64,000 bases of DNA, taken from contig NZ_CP060034.1 in NCBI RefSeq assembly GCF_023208195.1, positions 2,666,001 through 2,730,000 on the forward strand. Direction: 5' to 3'. Positions 6,791-15,042 of this stretch are shown one piece after another. This stretch comes from Nocardioides sp. InS609-2. Lineage in GTDB: Bacteria; Actinomycetota; Actinomycetes; Propionibacteriales; Nocardioidaceae. The position numbers and the translations under genes were made by a program. Below the pieces are notes generated by a model that saw only the letters and a list, made by a program, of their open reading frames with translations, made no database searches and had not been told where the DNA came from. The stretch's first letter is position 1; every line of letters starts with the position of its first letter.

Positions 6791-8584
6791 TCATCCCGTG
6801 GGGGGCGGCTCGGTCGGCGGAAGCGTCGGCGGGATCGTCGGCACCTCGGTCGGCGGGAGCGTCGGCGCCTCGGTCGGGGGCGCGGTCGGAGCGACGTACG
6901 TCGAGACGAAGATCGTGACCGTGGTGCCCGCAGGGGACTCACGCGACTCCGGGATCTGCCGCACGACCGTGCCCGCGGGCTCGGTGGTCTCGGCCGTCGG
7001 CACGACCTCCACCTCGAACGACGCTGCGGTCAGCAGCTTCTTGGCCTTGCCCTGCTGCATGCCGACTACGTCGGGGATCGTCTCCGGCCCGTCGGACCAC
7101 GTGATCGTGACAGTGGTGCCCTCGGCCACGCTCTGGCCGGCGGGAGGGCTGACCTCGATGACCTGGTCCTTGGGCTCGTCGGACTCCGTCTCGACCAGCT
7201 TCACCTTCAGGTTGCGCGCGTTCAGGTCGTCGCGCGCCTGACCCTTGGGCAGCCCCATGACGTAGGGCACCTCCACCTCCGGCTTGCCGGTGGAGACGAC
7301 GAAGCCGATGGTGGAGCCGGCCTCGACGTACACGTCGCGGTTGGGGTCCTGACGGATCACCGTGTCGGCGGGCTCGTCGGCGGAAGGCTCGAAGTCGACC
7401 CGGCCGTCCACGAAGCCGGCCTCGCCGATCGCGGCCCGGGCCTCCACCTCGGTCATGCCGATCAGGTTGGGCACGCGCACCTCGGTGCTGGGGTCCTCGA
7501 ACATCCGCGGGAGCAGGAACGCGGCGGCCGCGATGAGCCCGATCGCGAGCAGGCCGAGCAGCACCACGAGGCCGGTGCGCGAGCCACGGTCGTTGCCGGA
7601 GACGGGCTGCTGGCCGGTGGGCGGACCGAGCGGCCGCTGCTGGCTGGTGGCCTGCGGCACCATCACGGTGGCCGGCGCGGCGACGGGCGCCGGCACCACC
7701 TTGGGCGCCTGCACCGGGCTCCCGGCCAGGTAGCGCTCGATGTCGGCGCGCATGGCCGCCGCGCTCTGGTAGCGGTCCTCGACGCGCTTGGCGAGCGACT
7801 TCATCACGATGGCGTCGATCCCGGGAGCGAGCTCGGCATCGAGATCGCTCGGAGGTACGGCGGGCTCCCGAACGTGCTGGATCGCGACCGCGACGGGGGA
7901 GTCGCCCACGAACGGCGGACGGCCGGTCAGCAGCTCGTAGAGCAGGCAGCCGGTGGAGTAGACGTCGGAGCGCGAGTCGACGGTCTCGCCGCGCGCCTGC
8001 TCCGGGGATAGGTACTGCGCGGTGCCGACGACGGCCGCGGTCTGGGTCATCGTGTTGGAGGCGTCGGAGATGGCCCGGGCGATGCCGAAGTCCATCACCT
8101 TCACGTCGCCGCTGGGGGTCAGCATCACGTTGCCGGGCTTGATGTCGCGGTGGATGATGCCCGCGCGGTGGCTGTAGTCGAGCGCCGACAGCACGCCACT
8201 GGTGATCTCGAGCGCGCGCTCGGGCAGGATCTTGCGGCCTTCGCGCAGGATCTCGCGCAGCGTGCGCCCCGCGACGTACTCCATGACGATGTAGGGCTGG
8301 GCGACGCCGCGGTCGCCGGGGCCACCGGCGACAGGCATCTCCTCGCCGGTGTCGTAGACCGAGACGATCGAGGGGTGGTTGAGCGATGCCGACGACTGCG
8401 CCTCGCGCCGGAACCTGGCCTGGAAGGTCGCGTCACTCGCCAGGTCGGTGCGCAGCCGCTTGACCGCGACCGTGCGGCCCAGCCGCGAGTCGGTGCCCTT
8501 GCGCACCTCGGCCATGCCGCCGCGACCCAGCAGCTCGCCGAGCTCGTAACGACCGCCGATCAGGATCGGCTCCGGCTTGCTCAT
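6791..8584 (-). CDS. pknB: PASTA-domain serine/threonine protein kinase PknB
   Basis: A 597-aa membrane kinase that senses peptidoglycan fragments and phosphorylates division and wall-synthesis proteins. The kinase domain occupies ~11-275: LGRGGMAEV glycine loop, VAVKRLR lysine, HRDIKPGNV catalytic loop, DFG, and a TxT-type activation loop (SNTMTQTAAVVGTAQYLSPE). One membrane helix follows (LVVLLGLLAIGLIAAAAFLL), then three PASTA repeats beginning VRVPNLIGM, VPYVMGLP and TIPDVVGMQ, and a Pro/Thr-rich tail (TEAPTLPPTEVPTIPPTLPP). Mycobacterial PknB has four PASTA repeats. The start overlaps the stop of the upstream kinase (ATGA), with AAAGGTGATCG before it. Confidence 0.95.
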   Translation of the reverse strand: MSKPEPILIGGRYELGELLGRGGMAEVRKGTDSRLGRTVAVKRLRTDLASDATFQARFRREAQSSASLNHPSIVSVYDTGEEMPVAGGPGDRGVAQPYIVMEYVAGRTLREILREGRKILPERALEITSGVLSALDYSHRAGIIHRDIKPGNVMLTPSGDVKVMDFGIARAISDASNTMTQTAAVVGTAQYLSPEQARGETVDSRSDVYSTGCLLYELLTGRPPFVGDSPVAVAIQHVREPAVPPSDLDAELAPGIDAIVMKSLAKRVEDRYQSAAAMRADIERYLAGSPVQAPKVVPAPVAAPATVMVPQATSQQRPLGPPTGQQPVSGNDRGSRTGLVVLLGLLAIGLIAAAAFLLPRMFEDPSTEVRVPNLIGMTEVEARAAIGEAGFVDGRVDFEPSADEPADTVIRQDPNRDVYVEAGSTIGFVVSTGKPEVEVPYVMGLPKGQARDDLNARNLKVKLVETESDEPKDQVIEVSPPAGQSVAEGTTVTITWSDGPETIPDVVGMQQGKAKKLLTAASFEVEVVPTAETTEPAGTVVRQIPESRESPAGTTVTIFVSTYVAPTAPPTEAPTLPPTEVPTIPPTLPPTEPPPTG

Positions 8585-10092
8585 CGATCACCTTTCAGGC
8601 CCAGCGGGCTGGTGGACGGGGACCCTGACGACGCCGCGGGTACGACGGGGGTCGGCGTCGGCGTCGGGGTCGGCGTGGGAGTCGGGGTCGGGGTCGGCGT
8701 GGGAGTCGGGGTCGGCGTGGGAGTCGGGGTCGGGGTCGGCGTCTCGGTGGGCGACGGCTCCTCCGTCGGCTCCGGCTCGGCGCCGTAGAAGCTGACGGTC
8801 ACCGTGTCGCCCTCGGTGAGGTCGCCCGACGGCTCGACCGCAGTGACCTCGCCCTTCTGCTCACCGCCGGGGTTCTTGACCTCGTCGCGTGAGACCCGCA
8901 GGCCGGCCCGGGTCAGCTCGCGCGCGACGTCGCGGATGTCGCGGCCGACGTAGTCGTCGGCATCGATGCTGATCGTCTCGGGCGTCTCCGACGGTGACGG
9001 GGTGTCGGTCTCAAGCGGCGAGGCCGAGCTCTGCGGGTCCGAGGGCTCGTCGCCCGAGTCGCCGGACGTGACCTGCCAGATGAAGATCGCAGCCACGGCC
9101 AGCGCGACCACGAGCAGGGCCCAGGGCCACACCGGTGCCTTGCGGGCCGGCGGGTCAGCGGTCTGGGTGGTGACAGGCTGGGCGGGCACGCCCGGCAGCA
9201 CCTGGGTCATGCCGTCAGCAGGCGTCGGCATCGGCGCGGCCACCATCGCAGTCGCGGCGGTGGCCGGGTCACGCAAGGCGTCCGCGAACTCCGTGCCGTT
9301 GGCGTAGCGGTCGGCGGGATCCTTCGACAGCGCGCGCCGTACGACGGCAGCGAGGTCGGCCGGGACCGTGCGCGGCAGGTCTGGCACCGGTTCGCGGACG
9401 TGGGCCAGGGCGGTGGCCACGGCGGTCTCGGCGTCGAAGGGCCGGCGGCCGACCAGGCACTCGAAGGCCACCACGGCCAGGGAGTAGACGTCGGAGGCCG
9501 GGCTGGCGGTCTTGCCCTCGGCCTGCTCGGGAGCGAGGTACTGCGGCGTGCCCATCACCTGCCCGGTCTGGGTCAGCGCCATGCCGTCGGTCGCCCGGGC
9601 GATGCCGAAGTCGGTGACCTTGACGCGGCGGTCGGGCGTGACGAGCAGGTTGGCGGGCTTCACGTCACGGTGCACGATGCCGGCCGCGTGGGCAGCGCCC
9701 AGCGCGTCGCCGACCTGGGAGAGCAGGTCGCGGGTGGCAGCGTCATCGAGCGGCTGGCCCGGACGCAGCAGCGCCGAGAGCGGCTGCCCGTCGACCAGCT
9801 CCATCACGAGGTAGGGGCGGTGGGCGCCCGAGCCGTCCCTGGGGGTGGCCTCGCCGAAGTCGTAGACGGCCGCAATGCCCGGGTGGTGCAGGGCGGCGGC
9901 ATGCTGCGCCTCGACCTCGAATCGGGCGCGGAACGTCGCGTCGTCGGCGTACTCCGCCTTGAGCAGCTTGATCGCGACGGTGCGGCCGAGCACCGAGTCG
10001 GTGCCCTTCCAGACCTCGCCCATGCCGCCCGTGGCGATCCGGGAGTCGAGCAGGTAGCGACCGGCGTCGTCGGCAGCGGGACGCTCGCTCAC
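8581..10092 (-). CDS. Serine/threonine protein kinase (PknA position) with a single PASTA domain and a Thr-Pro repeat tail
   Basis: A 503-aa kinase with a GTG start overlapping the pbpA stop. The kinase domain is complete (IATGGMGEVW, VAIKLLK, HRDVKPANLL, DFGIARA, MGTPQYLAPEQ). A membrane helix (VWPWALLVVALAVAAIFIWQ) and one extracellular PASTA-like repeat (VGRDIRDVARELTRAGLRV) follow, then about 16-18 consecutive Thr-Pro units and a short tail (VVPAASSG). It takes the place of PknA, which in mycobacteria lacks PASTA repeats, so the name pknA is not assigned. The Thr-Pro stretch is likely a wall-spanning linker. Confidence 0.93.
   Translation of the reverse strand: MSERPAADDAGRYLLDSRIATGGMGEVWKGTDSVLGRTVAIKLLKAEYADDATFRARFEVEAQHAAALHHPGIAAVYDFGEATPRDGSGAHRPYLVMELVDGQPLSALLRPGQPLDDAATRDLLSQVGDALGAAHAAGIVHRDVKPANLLVTPDRRVKVTDFGIARATDGMALTQTGQVMGTPQYLAPEQAEGKTASPASDVYSLAVVAFECLVGRRPFDAETAVATALAHVREPVPDLPRTVPADLAAVVRRALSKDPADRYANGTEFADALRDPATAATAMVAAPMPTPADGMTQVLPGVPAQPVTTQTADPPARKAPVWPWALLVVALAVAAIFIWQVTSGDSGDEPSDPQSSASPLETDTPSPSETPETISIDADDYVGRDIRDVARELTRAGLRVSRDEVKNPGGEQKGEVTAVEPSGDLTEGDTVTVSFYGAEPEPTEEPSPTETPTPTPTPTPTPTPTPTPTPTPTPTPTPTPTPVVPAASSGSPSTSPLGLKGDR
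8647..8746. repeat. 6-bp tandem repeat (GTCGGC/GTCGGG/GTGGGA-type) encoding a Thr-Pro tract
   Basis: About 100 bp of 6-bp units, GTCGGC, GTCGGG and GTGGGA, arranged partly as a higher-order repeat. On the minus strand it encodes alternating Thr-Pro in the C-terminal tail of the 8581-10092 kinase. It stays in frame because the unit is two codons, so slippage would change tail length without breaking the protein. Confidence 0.9.
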
Positions 10093-11558
10093 TTGTTCAT
10101 CACCGCCTCCATCACGGACCGCGCGATCGGGCCGGCGAGGCGGCCACCGGCGATCTCGCCGCGCTCGATGCCGGCCTTCTGGATCATCACGGCGACGGCG
10201 ACCTCCGGGTCGTCGGCGGGGGCGAAGGACACGAACCAGGCGTACGGCGGCACGTCGGCGACGCCGCTCTGTGCGGTGCCCGTCTTGCCGGCCACCTTGA
10301 CGCCCGGGATGGCGGCCGGGGATGCCGTGCCGGTGTCGACGGTGGCGACGAGCAGGTCGGTCAGCTCGCGCGCAGTCGTCGACGAGACGGCCTGAGAGAG
10401 CTCCCGGTCACCGGGCTTGTACTGGACCTGCAGGTTGGGCTTGACGGTCTCGTCGACGATGTAGGGCTTCATCACCGACCCGCCGTTGCCGATCGCCGCG
10501 GCAACCATCGCCATCTGGAGCGGCGTCGACGACACCTCGAACTGGCCGATGCCGGTCTGGCCGACCTGAGCCTGGTCCAGGCCGGAGGGGAAGACCGAGG
10601 TGGCCTGGCCCCCGAGGTCGTCGAGGTACTGCGCGTTGAAGCCGAACTTCTCCGCCTGCTCCAGCATCGCCTCGGGCCCGAGCTCGACAGCGAGCGCGGC
10701 GAAGGTGGTGTTGCAGGAGTTCTCCATCGCCTGCACGAACGGGATGCGGTTGGTGCCGCAGGCCCGGCCCTCGTTGTCGATGAGGCCGGTCGGGCCGGTG
10801 GTCAGCGGCAGCTGGTAGGCCGGGCCGCCCGGCACCTTGGAGTCGGCGTTGTAGTTGCCGCTCTCGATCGCGGCGGCGGCGGTGACGAGCTTGAACGTCG
10901 AGCCGGGAGGCAGCCGCGTCGAGATGGCCCGGTTGATCAGCGGGTCCGATTCGTCGGCCTCGAGCTCCTGGGCTGCCTTGGAGACCTCGCCGAACCGGTG
11001 GCTGGCCAGCCGGTTGGGGTCGTACGACGGCACGGAGACCATCGCCAGGATCTTGCCCGACGACGGGGCGATCGCCACGACCGCGCCTTCCACGGGACCC
11101 GGCAGCCCCGTCAGGCCGTCGTACGCAGCCTGCTGGGCATCCGGGTCGAGGGTGAGGTTGACGCGGCCGCCCTTGGGCTCGGCGTTGGTGAACATGTCGA
11201 CGAGGCGGGTCACGAAGAGGCCGGGGTCGTCGCCCGAGAGCCAGTCGTTCTGGCTGCGCTCGGTGCCGGACTGGCTGAAGTAGGTGAACGCACCAGTGAC
11301 CGGGGCGTAGAGCAGCGGGCTGGGGTACTGGCGCTGGAACTTGTACTGGTCGTTCGACGGCACGCTCTCGGCCACCGGGGTCTTGCCGACCAGGATCGGG
11401 CCGCGCTCGCGCGAGAACGCCGCGGCGATGATCCGCCGGTTGTTGGGGTCCTTGGCAAGGTCGCCGGCGTCGACGTACTGCAGATAGGTCGCGTTGACCA
11501 TGAGCGCGAGGAACAGTCCCATGCAGAAGATCGAGATCGCGCGAATCGGCTTGTTCAT
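10089..11558 (-). CDS. pbpA: Penicillin-binding protein 2 family transpeptidase (PbpA)
   Basis: A 489-aa class B penicillin-binding protein that cross-links peptidoglycan outside the membrane. It has an N-terminal anchor (AISIFCMGLFLALMVNATYL), the active-site serine in STFK, the second motif in ENSCN, and KTGTAQ near residue 430. The ATG at 11558 has GGAGG 7 nt upstream and gives the normal short cytoplasmic tail. In relatives rodA and pbpA are nearly contiguous; here a 154-bp gap between them holds the 11566-11710 element, whose right arm includes the pbpA ribosome-binding site. Downstream it overlaps the kinase gene by 4 bp. Confidence 0.95.
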   Translation of the reverse strand: MNKPIRAISIFCMGLFLALMVNATYLQYVDAGDLAKDPNNRRIIAAAFSRERGPILVGKTPVAESVPSNDQYKFQRQYPSPLLYAPVTGAFTYFSQSGTERSQNDWLSGDDPGLFVTRLVDMFTNAEPKGGRVNLTLDPDAQQAAYDGLTGLPGPVEGAVVAIAPSSGKILAMVSVPSYDPNRLASHRFGEVSKAAQELEADESDPLINRAISTRLPPGSTFKLVTAAAAIESGNYNADSKVPGGPAYQLPLTTGPTGLIDNEGRACGTNRIPFVQAMENSCNTTFAALAVELGPEAMLEQAEKFGFNAQYLDDLGGQATSVFPSGLDQAQVGQTGIGQFEVSSTPLQMAMVAAAIGNGGSVMKPYIVDETVKPNLQVQYKPGDRELSQAVSSTTARELTDLLVATVDTGTASPAAIPGVKVAGKTGTAQSGVADVPPYAWFVSFAPADDPEVAVAVMIQKAGIERGEIAGGRLAGPIARSVMEAVMNK

Positions 11559-11698
11559 CGTGACGCCTCCCTCTGCTCGGCCGTCGCGAGCGGCGTCCGA
11601 CAGGATGCATCGCAAGGCGCCGGAGTGAGGCGCTGTGGCTCATCTTCGATCGACGGCAACGCAGCGAGGCGCCCGTGGGGCGTCGCGCAGTAGGCCAT
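11555..11698 (-). CDS. Possible leader ORF of 47 codons coupled to pbpA
   Basis: A short frame starts at an ATG inside the 11566-11710 element (MAYCATPHGRL...) and stops at a TGA overlapping the pbpA start codon (ATGA at 11558-11555). A second copy of the element (29380-29543) has an ATG at the same place (MACCATP...) and its frame also ends in ATGA at the next gene's start. After the seventh codon the two peptides diverge, with indels changing frame, so the peptide sequence itself is probably not selected. No clear ribosome-binding site precedes the ATG. Confidence 0.28.
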   Translation of the reverse strand: MAYCATPHGRLAALPSIEDEPQRLTPAPCDASCRTPLATAEQREASR

Positions 11699-11710
11699 GG
11701 CAGAGGGAGG
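11566..11710 (-). repeat. Structured element, copy B (pbpA leader region)
   Basis: A 145-bp element between rodA and pbpA, read on the minus strand. Its ends form an 11-bp perfect inverted pair (11700-11710 with 11566-11576). Inside are blocks shared with copy A at 29380-29543: 21 of 23 bases at the CCATGGCCTACTGCGCGACG end, then GCGTTGCCG, CGCCTTGC, and a 21-bp identical block at 11576-11596. The copies differ in their terminal stems, yet each stem is self-complementary. The right arm contains GGAGG, the pbpA ribosome-binding site, so pairing could hide it. Confidence 0.75.
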
Positions 11711-11712
11711 GG

Positions 11713-13116
11713 TCACGGGAGCTTCACAACCTGGGTGGCATCGGAGTCGGAGTCGTCGGGCACCGAGAGGTCTGGCACCGGCCGCCGGGCCTGGTCGGAG
11801 ACCCGCGACAGCAGCGCGATGATCACCCAGTTGGCCACGAGCGAGGACCCGCCGTACGACAGGAACGGCGTGGTCAGGCCGGTCAGCGGGATGAGCTTGG
11901 TGACGCCGCCGATGACGACGAAGACCTGGAGCGCAAAGACCCCGCCGAGGCCCAGCGCGACGAGTTTGCCGAACCCGTCGCGGCAGATCAAGGCGGTGCG
12001 CAGCGCGCGCTCGACGATGAGGCCGTAGAGCAGGATCACCGCGATGACGCCGGTGAGCCCGAGCTCCTCGCCGATGGCGCCGATGATGAAGTCGGACTCG
12101 GCGTAGGGGATGCGGTCGGGGCTGCCGCCGCCGAAGCCGCGACCGATCAGGCCGCCCCAGCCCATGCCGAACATGGACTCGACGATCTGGAAGCTCTTGG
12201 CGCCGTCGGCGTCGGAGTAGAAGCTCATCGGGTGCAGCCAGACGTCGACACGGGTCTGCACGTGCCCGAACGCCCGGTAGCCGGCATAGGCGCCCATAGC
12301 GAAGAGACCGGCGCCGAGCACCAGCCAGCCCGGGCGCTCGGTGGCGACGTAGAGCATGACGAGGAAGAGACCGAAGAACAACAGTGAGGAGCCGAGGTCC
12401 TTCTGGAAGACGAGTACGCCGAGGCTGACCAGCCACATCACCAGGATCGGCCCCAGGTCCCGGCCGCGCGGCAGGTCGACGAAGAGCACCCGGCGGCCGG
12501 CGAGCGCGAGTGCGTCACGGTGCTGGACGAGGTAGCCGGCGAACGCGACCACCAGCAGGACCTTGGCGACCTCGCCGGGCTGGAAGCTGAACGGGCCGAC
12601 GCGGATCCAGATGGTGGCGCCGTTGATGGTCGTGCCGAGCCCCGGGATCAGCGGCAGCAGGAGCAGCACGATCGCGATGAGCCCGAAGGTGTAGGTGAAC
12701 CGCTGCAGGACCCGGTGGTCACGCAGGACCACCAGCGCGAGGACGAACAGCACCACGCCGAGCGTCATCCAGGTCAGCTGCTGTTGGGCGAAGCCCGCGT
12801 CCTTGCCGGCGGCCTCCTTGGCGAGGTCGAGCCGGTGGATGACCGCCAGGCCGAGCCCGTTGATCGCTGCGACGACCGGCAGCAGCACCGGATCGGCGTA
12901 CGGCGCGGTGAGCCGCATCGCCACGTGCGCGGCCAGGATCAGGGCGGCCAGCCAGCCGCCGTAGCCGATGATGTCGGTCGGCACGGCACCCTCGACGCCG
13001 AGCCCGACCGCGGCGTAGGCGCCGATGCCGACGGCGAGCGCGAGGACGAGCAGAAGCAGCTCCGCACCCCGGCGGCGCCGGTGCACGAAGCCCATCAGGG
13101 TCGATGACTGGGACAC
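11713..13116 (-). CDS. rodA: FtsW/RodA/SpoVE family peptidoglycan glycosyltransferase (RodA)
   Basis: A 467-aa SEDS-family membrane protein with ten or so helices that polymerises peptidoglycan glycan strands with its partner PBP2. The late SEDS signature FLSYGGSSLVANWVIIALL is present, with GIGEELGLTGVI and WIRVGPFSFQPGEVAK (containing the QPxE motif). The start is GTG, 5 bp after the pstP stop. Position directly before pbpA fits a RodA-PbpA pair, though a 154-bp spacer interrupts the usual tight spacing. Confidence 0.94.
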   Translation of the reverse strand: MSQSSTLMGFVHRRRRGAELLLLVLALAVGIGAYAAVGLGVEGAVPTDIIGYGGWLAALILAAHVAMRLTAPYADPVLLPVVAAINGLGLAVIHRLDLAKEAAGKDAGFAQQQLTWMTLGVVLFVLALVVLRDHRVLQRFTYTFGLIAIVLLLLPLIPGLGTTINGATIWIRVGPFSFQPGEVAKVLLVVAFAGYLVQHRDALALAGRRVLFVDLPRGRDLGPILVMWLVSLGVLVFQKDLGSSLLFFGLFLVMLYVATERPGWLVLGAGLFAMGAYAGYRAFGHVQTRVDVWLHPMSFYSDADGAKSFQIVESMFGMGWGGLIGRGFGGGSPDRIPYAESDFIIGAIGEELGLTGVIAVILLYGLIVERALRTALICRDGFGKLVALGLGGVFALQVFVVIGGVTKLIPLTGLTTPFLSYGGSSLVANWVIIALLSRVSDQARRPVPDLSVPDDSDSDATQVVKLP

Positions 13117-13121
13117 GGGAG

Positions 13122-14561
13122 TCAGCCGGTGGCCTGTTGGGCCAGGTTGTCGACGGTGAGGTGTGCGTCGTCGAGGTTGTCGGCCTCCATGCCCTCGCGG
13201 ACCTGGGTGGCGTCGTAGTCGGACAGCGTGTCGGTCGAGATGTCGGACGTCTCGTAGGGGCTGGAAAGGTCGAGACCGGGTACGTCGGTGTTGAGGCCGC
13301 GGTAGATGGTCACCACGCCGTCGTACTCACCGACGTAGAACTGCTGCTGGGTCCAGTGCCACGCGGAGGCGCCGGCGAGCCAGGCGATGCCGACGACGGT
13401 GGCGAGCACGAGCACCCGGCGCAGCCAGGCGTGGCGACCCGGATCCCGCGGGGCGTAGCGGGCGTCCTCGGGGTCGACCGGGTCGCCGGCCGCGGTGTAC
13501 GGCGCAGCCCGGCCCGGCTCGGCCGGGCCGCCCACCGGCTCGATCTCGCCGGTGTCGCCGGAGCGGTGACCCTGGAACAGGCCGCTGCCCGGCTCGCCCG
13601 GCTGGGCCTTGCGGGGCAGCTCGGCTGCGGCGCCGACCAGCAGCGGCTGCTCGGCGCTGATGGCCTGGTCGACGGGCACGACCTCGGCCACCACGCAGGT
13701 GACGTTGTCGGTGGTGCCGGCCTCGAGGCTGGCACGCACCAGCTCGACGGCGGCGAAGTCGGGGTTGCCGGAGCCGAGGATGTCGGCGATGCGGGAGTTG
13801 GGCAGCACGCCGCAGGCGCCGTCGGAGCAGAGGAAAACCCGGTCGCCGGCCTCGAGGGTGACGACGAAGAGGTCGGGATCGACCTCACGGATGCCGTCGA
13901 TCGCCTGGAGGATGAGGTTGCGGTGCGGGTGCGTGCGCGACTCCTCCTCGGTGATCCGTCCCTCGTCGATGAGGCTCTGCACGAACGTGTGGTCGTGGGT
14001 CAGCTGCGAGAGCTCGCCGCGACGCAGGAGGTAGGCACGCGAGTCGCCGACATGGCCCATGCCGAGGCGCTGGCCGTCGAAGAGCGCGACGGTGGCGGTG
14101 GTGCTGGTGCCGTTGAGGGCTGGGTCCTCGTCGACCAGCTCGCCGATCCGGTCGTGGGCGCGGTGCAGCGAGCCGGCCACCTGACCGAGCAGGTCGGCTG
14201 CCGGCTCGACGTCGAGCCGGCGGATCACGCCGATCACGGTGCTCGACGCGAGGTCGCCTCGCACGGCGCCGCCCACTCCGTCACAAACGGCCAGCAGCCA
14301 CGGTCCGGCATACCCGGAGTCCTGGTTGTCGCGACGTACCCGACCGACGTCGGAGATGGCGGAGTAGTCGAGTCGCAGCGCGGGCTCCGACGCGGCCGGC
14401 GCGAGGCCCTCGCGCTCGACGGTGTCGAGGTGCTGGTCGTCGGGGTGGCTGTCGCTGGTGCCGCCGGCCTCGTCGTCGCCCTTGAGGCGGCCCAGGTCGA
14501 GGGCCATCCGGCTGTCTCGGATGACCGTGTCGTTCTCCGGATCGGTCCCGCGCTGGGTCAT
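13122..14561 (-). CDS. pstP: PP2C-family Ser/Thr protein phosphatase PstP
   Basis: A 479-aa membrane phosphatase opposing the PASTA kinases. The PP2C domain starts near residue 65 (LDYSAISDVGRVRRDNQDS) with metal-binding motifs CDGVGGAVRGD, HVGDSRAYLLRRGE, a modified LCSDGACGVLP and TDNVTCVV. A membrane helix (VLVLATVVGIAWLAGASAW) and an extracellular domain with VGEYDGVVTIYRGL follow, as in other actinobacterial PstP. The ATG at 14561 has AGGCGG before it and leaves a ~65-aa disordered N-terminal extension not seen in shorter family members; a later start is possible. It begins 8 bp after the fhaB stop. Confidence 0.93.
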   Translation of the reverse strand: MTQRGTDPENDTVIRDSRMALDLGRLKGDDEAGGTSDSHPDDQHLDTVEREGLAPAASEPALRLDYSAISDVGRVRRDNQDSGYAGPWLLAVCDGVGGAVRGDLASSTVIGVIRRLDVEPAADLLGQVAGSLHRAHDRIGELVDEDPALNGTSTTATVALFDGQRLGMGHVGDSRAYLLRRGELSQLTHDHTFVQSLIDEGRITEEESRTHPHRNLILQAIDGIREVDPDLFVVTLEAGDRVFLCSDGACGVLPNSRIADILGSGNPDFAAVELVRASLEAGTTDNVTCVVAEVVPVDQAISAEQPLLVGAAAELPRKAQPGEPGSGLFQGHRSGDTGEIEPVGGPAEPGRAAPYTAAGDPVDPEDARYAPRDPGRHAWLRRVLVLATVVGIAWLAGASAWHWTQQQFYVGEYDGVVTIYRGLNTDVPGLDLSSPYETSDISTDTLSDYDATQVREGMEADNLDDAHLTVDNLAQQATG

Positions 14562-14568
14562 GGGCCGC

Positions 14569-15042
14569 CTACTTCCGAAGCTCGAGAATCGTCTTGCCGA
14601 TGCGGATCTGGGTGCCCAGCGACATGGTCGTGGGCTGGGTGATCCGGACCGAGCCGAGGTAGGTGCCGTTGGTGGAGCCGAGGTCCTCGACGAACCACTG
14701 GTCGCCGGAGGCAGCCACCCGGGCGTGCCGGGTGGAGACGTAGTCGTCGTCGAGCCGGATCGCCGCGTCGGTGCCGCGGCCGATGAGAAGGGGAGCGTCG
14801 GCGAGCTCGGCGCGGGCGCCGGAGTTCTCGCCCTCGACCACGACCAGGTGGGTGGGTGCGCCACGGCGGCGGACGCTCTTCGCCGGCTTGGGCGGCTTGC
14901 CCGGAGCTCCGGCGCCGCGAGCGGCCTCGGGCACCCGCGCACCGAACATGTCGGAGCGGATCACCGAGATCGCGGACAGCACGAAGATCCAGAGGATCGC
15001 CAGGTAGGCAAGGCGGATCAGGAACAGCGTCAGCTCAGACAT
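14569..15042 (-). CDS. fhaB: FHA domain protein FhaB/FipA
   Basis: A 157-aa protein with an N-terminal membrane helix (LTLFLIRLAYLAILWIFVLS) and a C-terminal FHA phosphothreonine-binding domain (LIGRGTDAAIRL, STRHARV, DLGSTNGTYL). In mycobacteria FhaB/FipA is phosphorylated by these kinases and links FtsZ to FtsQ. The ATG at 15042 is preferred over an upstream frame because it gives the MSELTLFLIRLAY start typical of the family; it overlaps the fhaA stop by 8 bp. Confidence 0.94.
   Translation of the reverse strand: MSELTLFLIRLAYLAILWIFVLSAISVIRSDMFGARVPEAARGAGAPGKPPKPAKSVRRRGAPTHLVVVEGENSGARAELADAPLLIGRGTDAAIRLDDDYVSTRHARVAASGDQWFVEDLGSTNGTYLGSVRITQPTTMSLGTQIRIGKTILELRK

Noticed and set aside
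8647..8746. Possible CRISPR or satellite array
   Set aside because: The repeat unit is 6 bp with no spacers and lies in frame inside a kinase gene.
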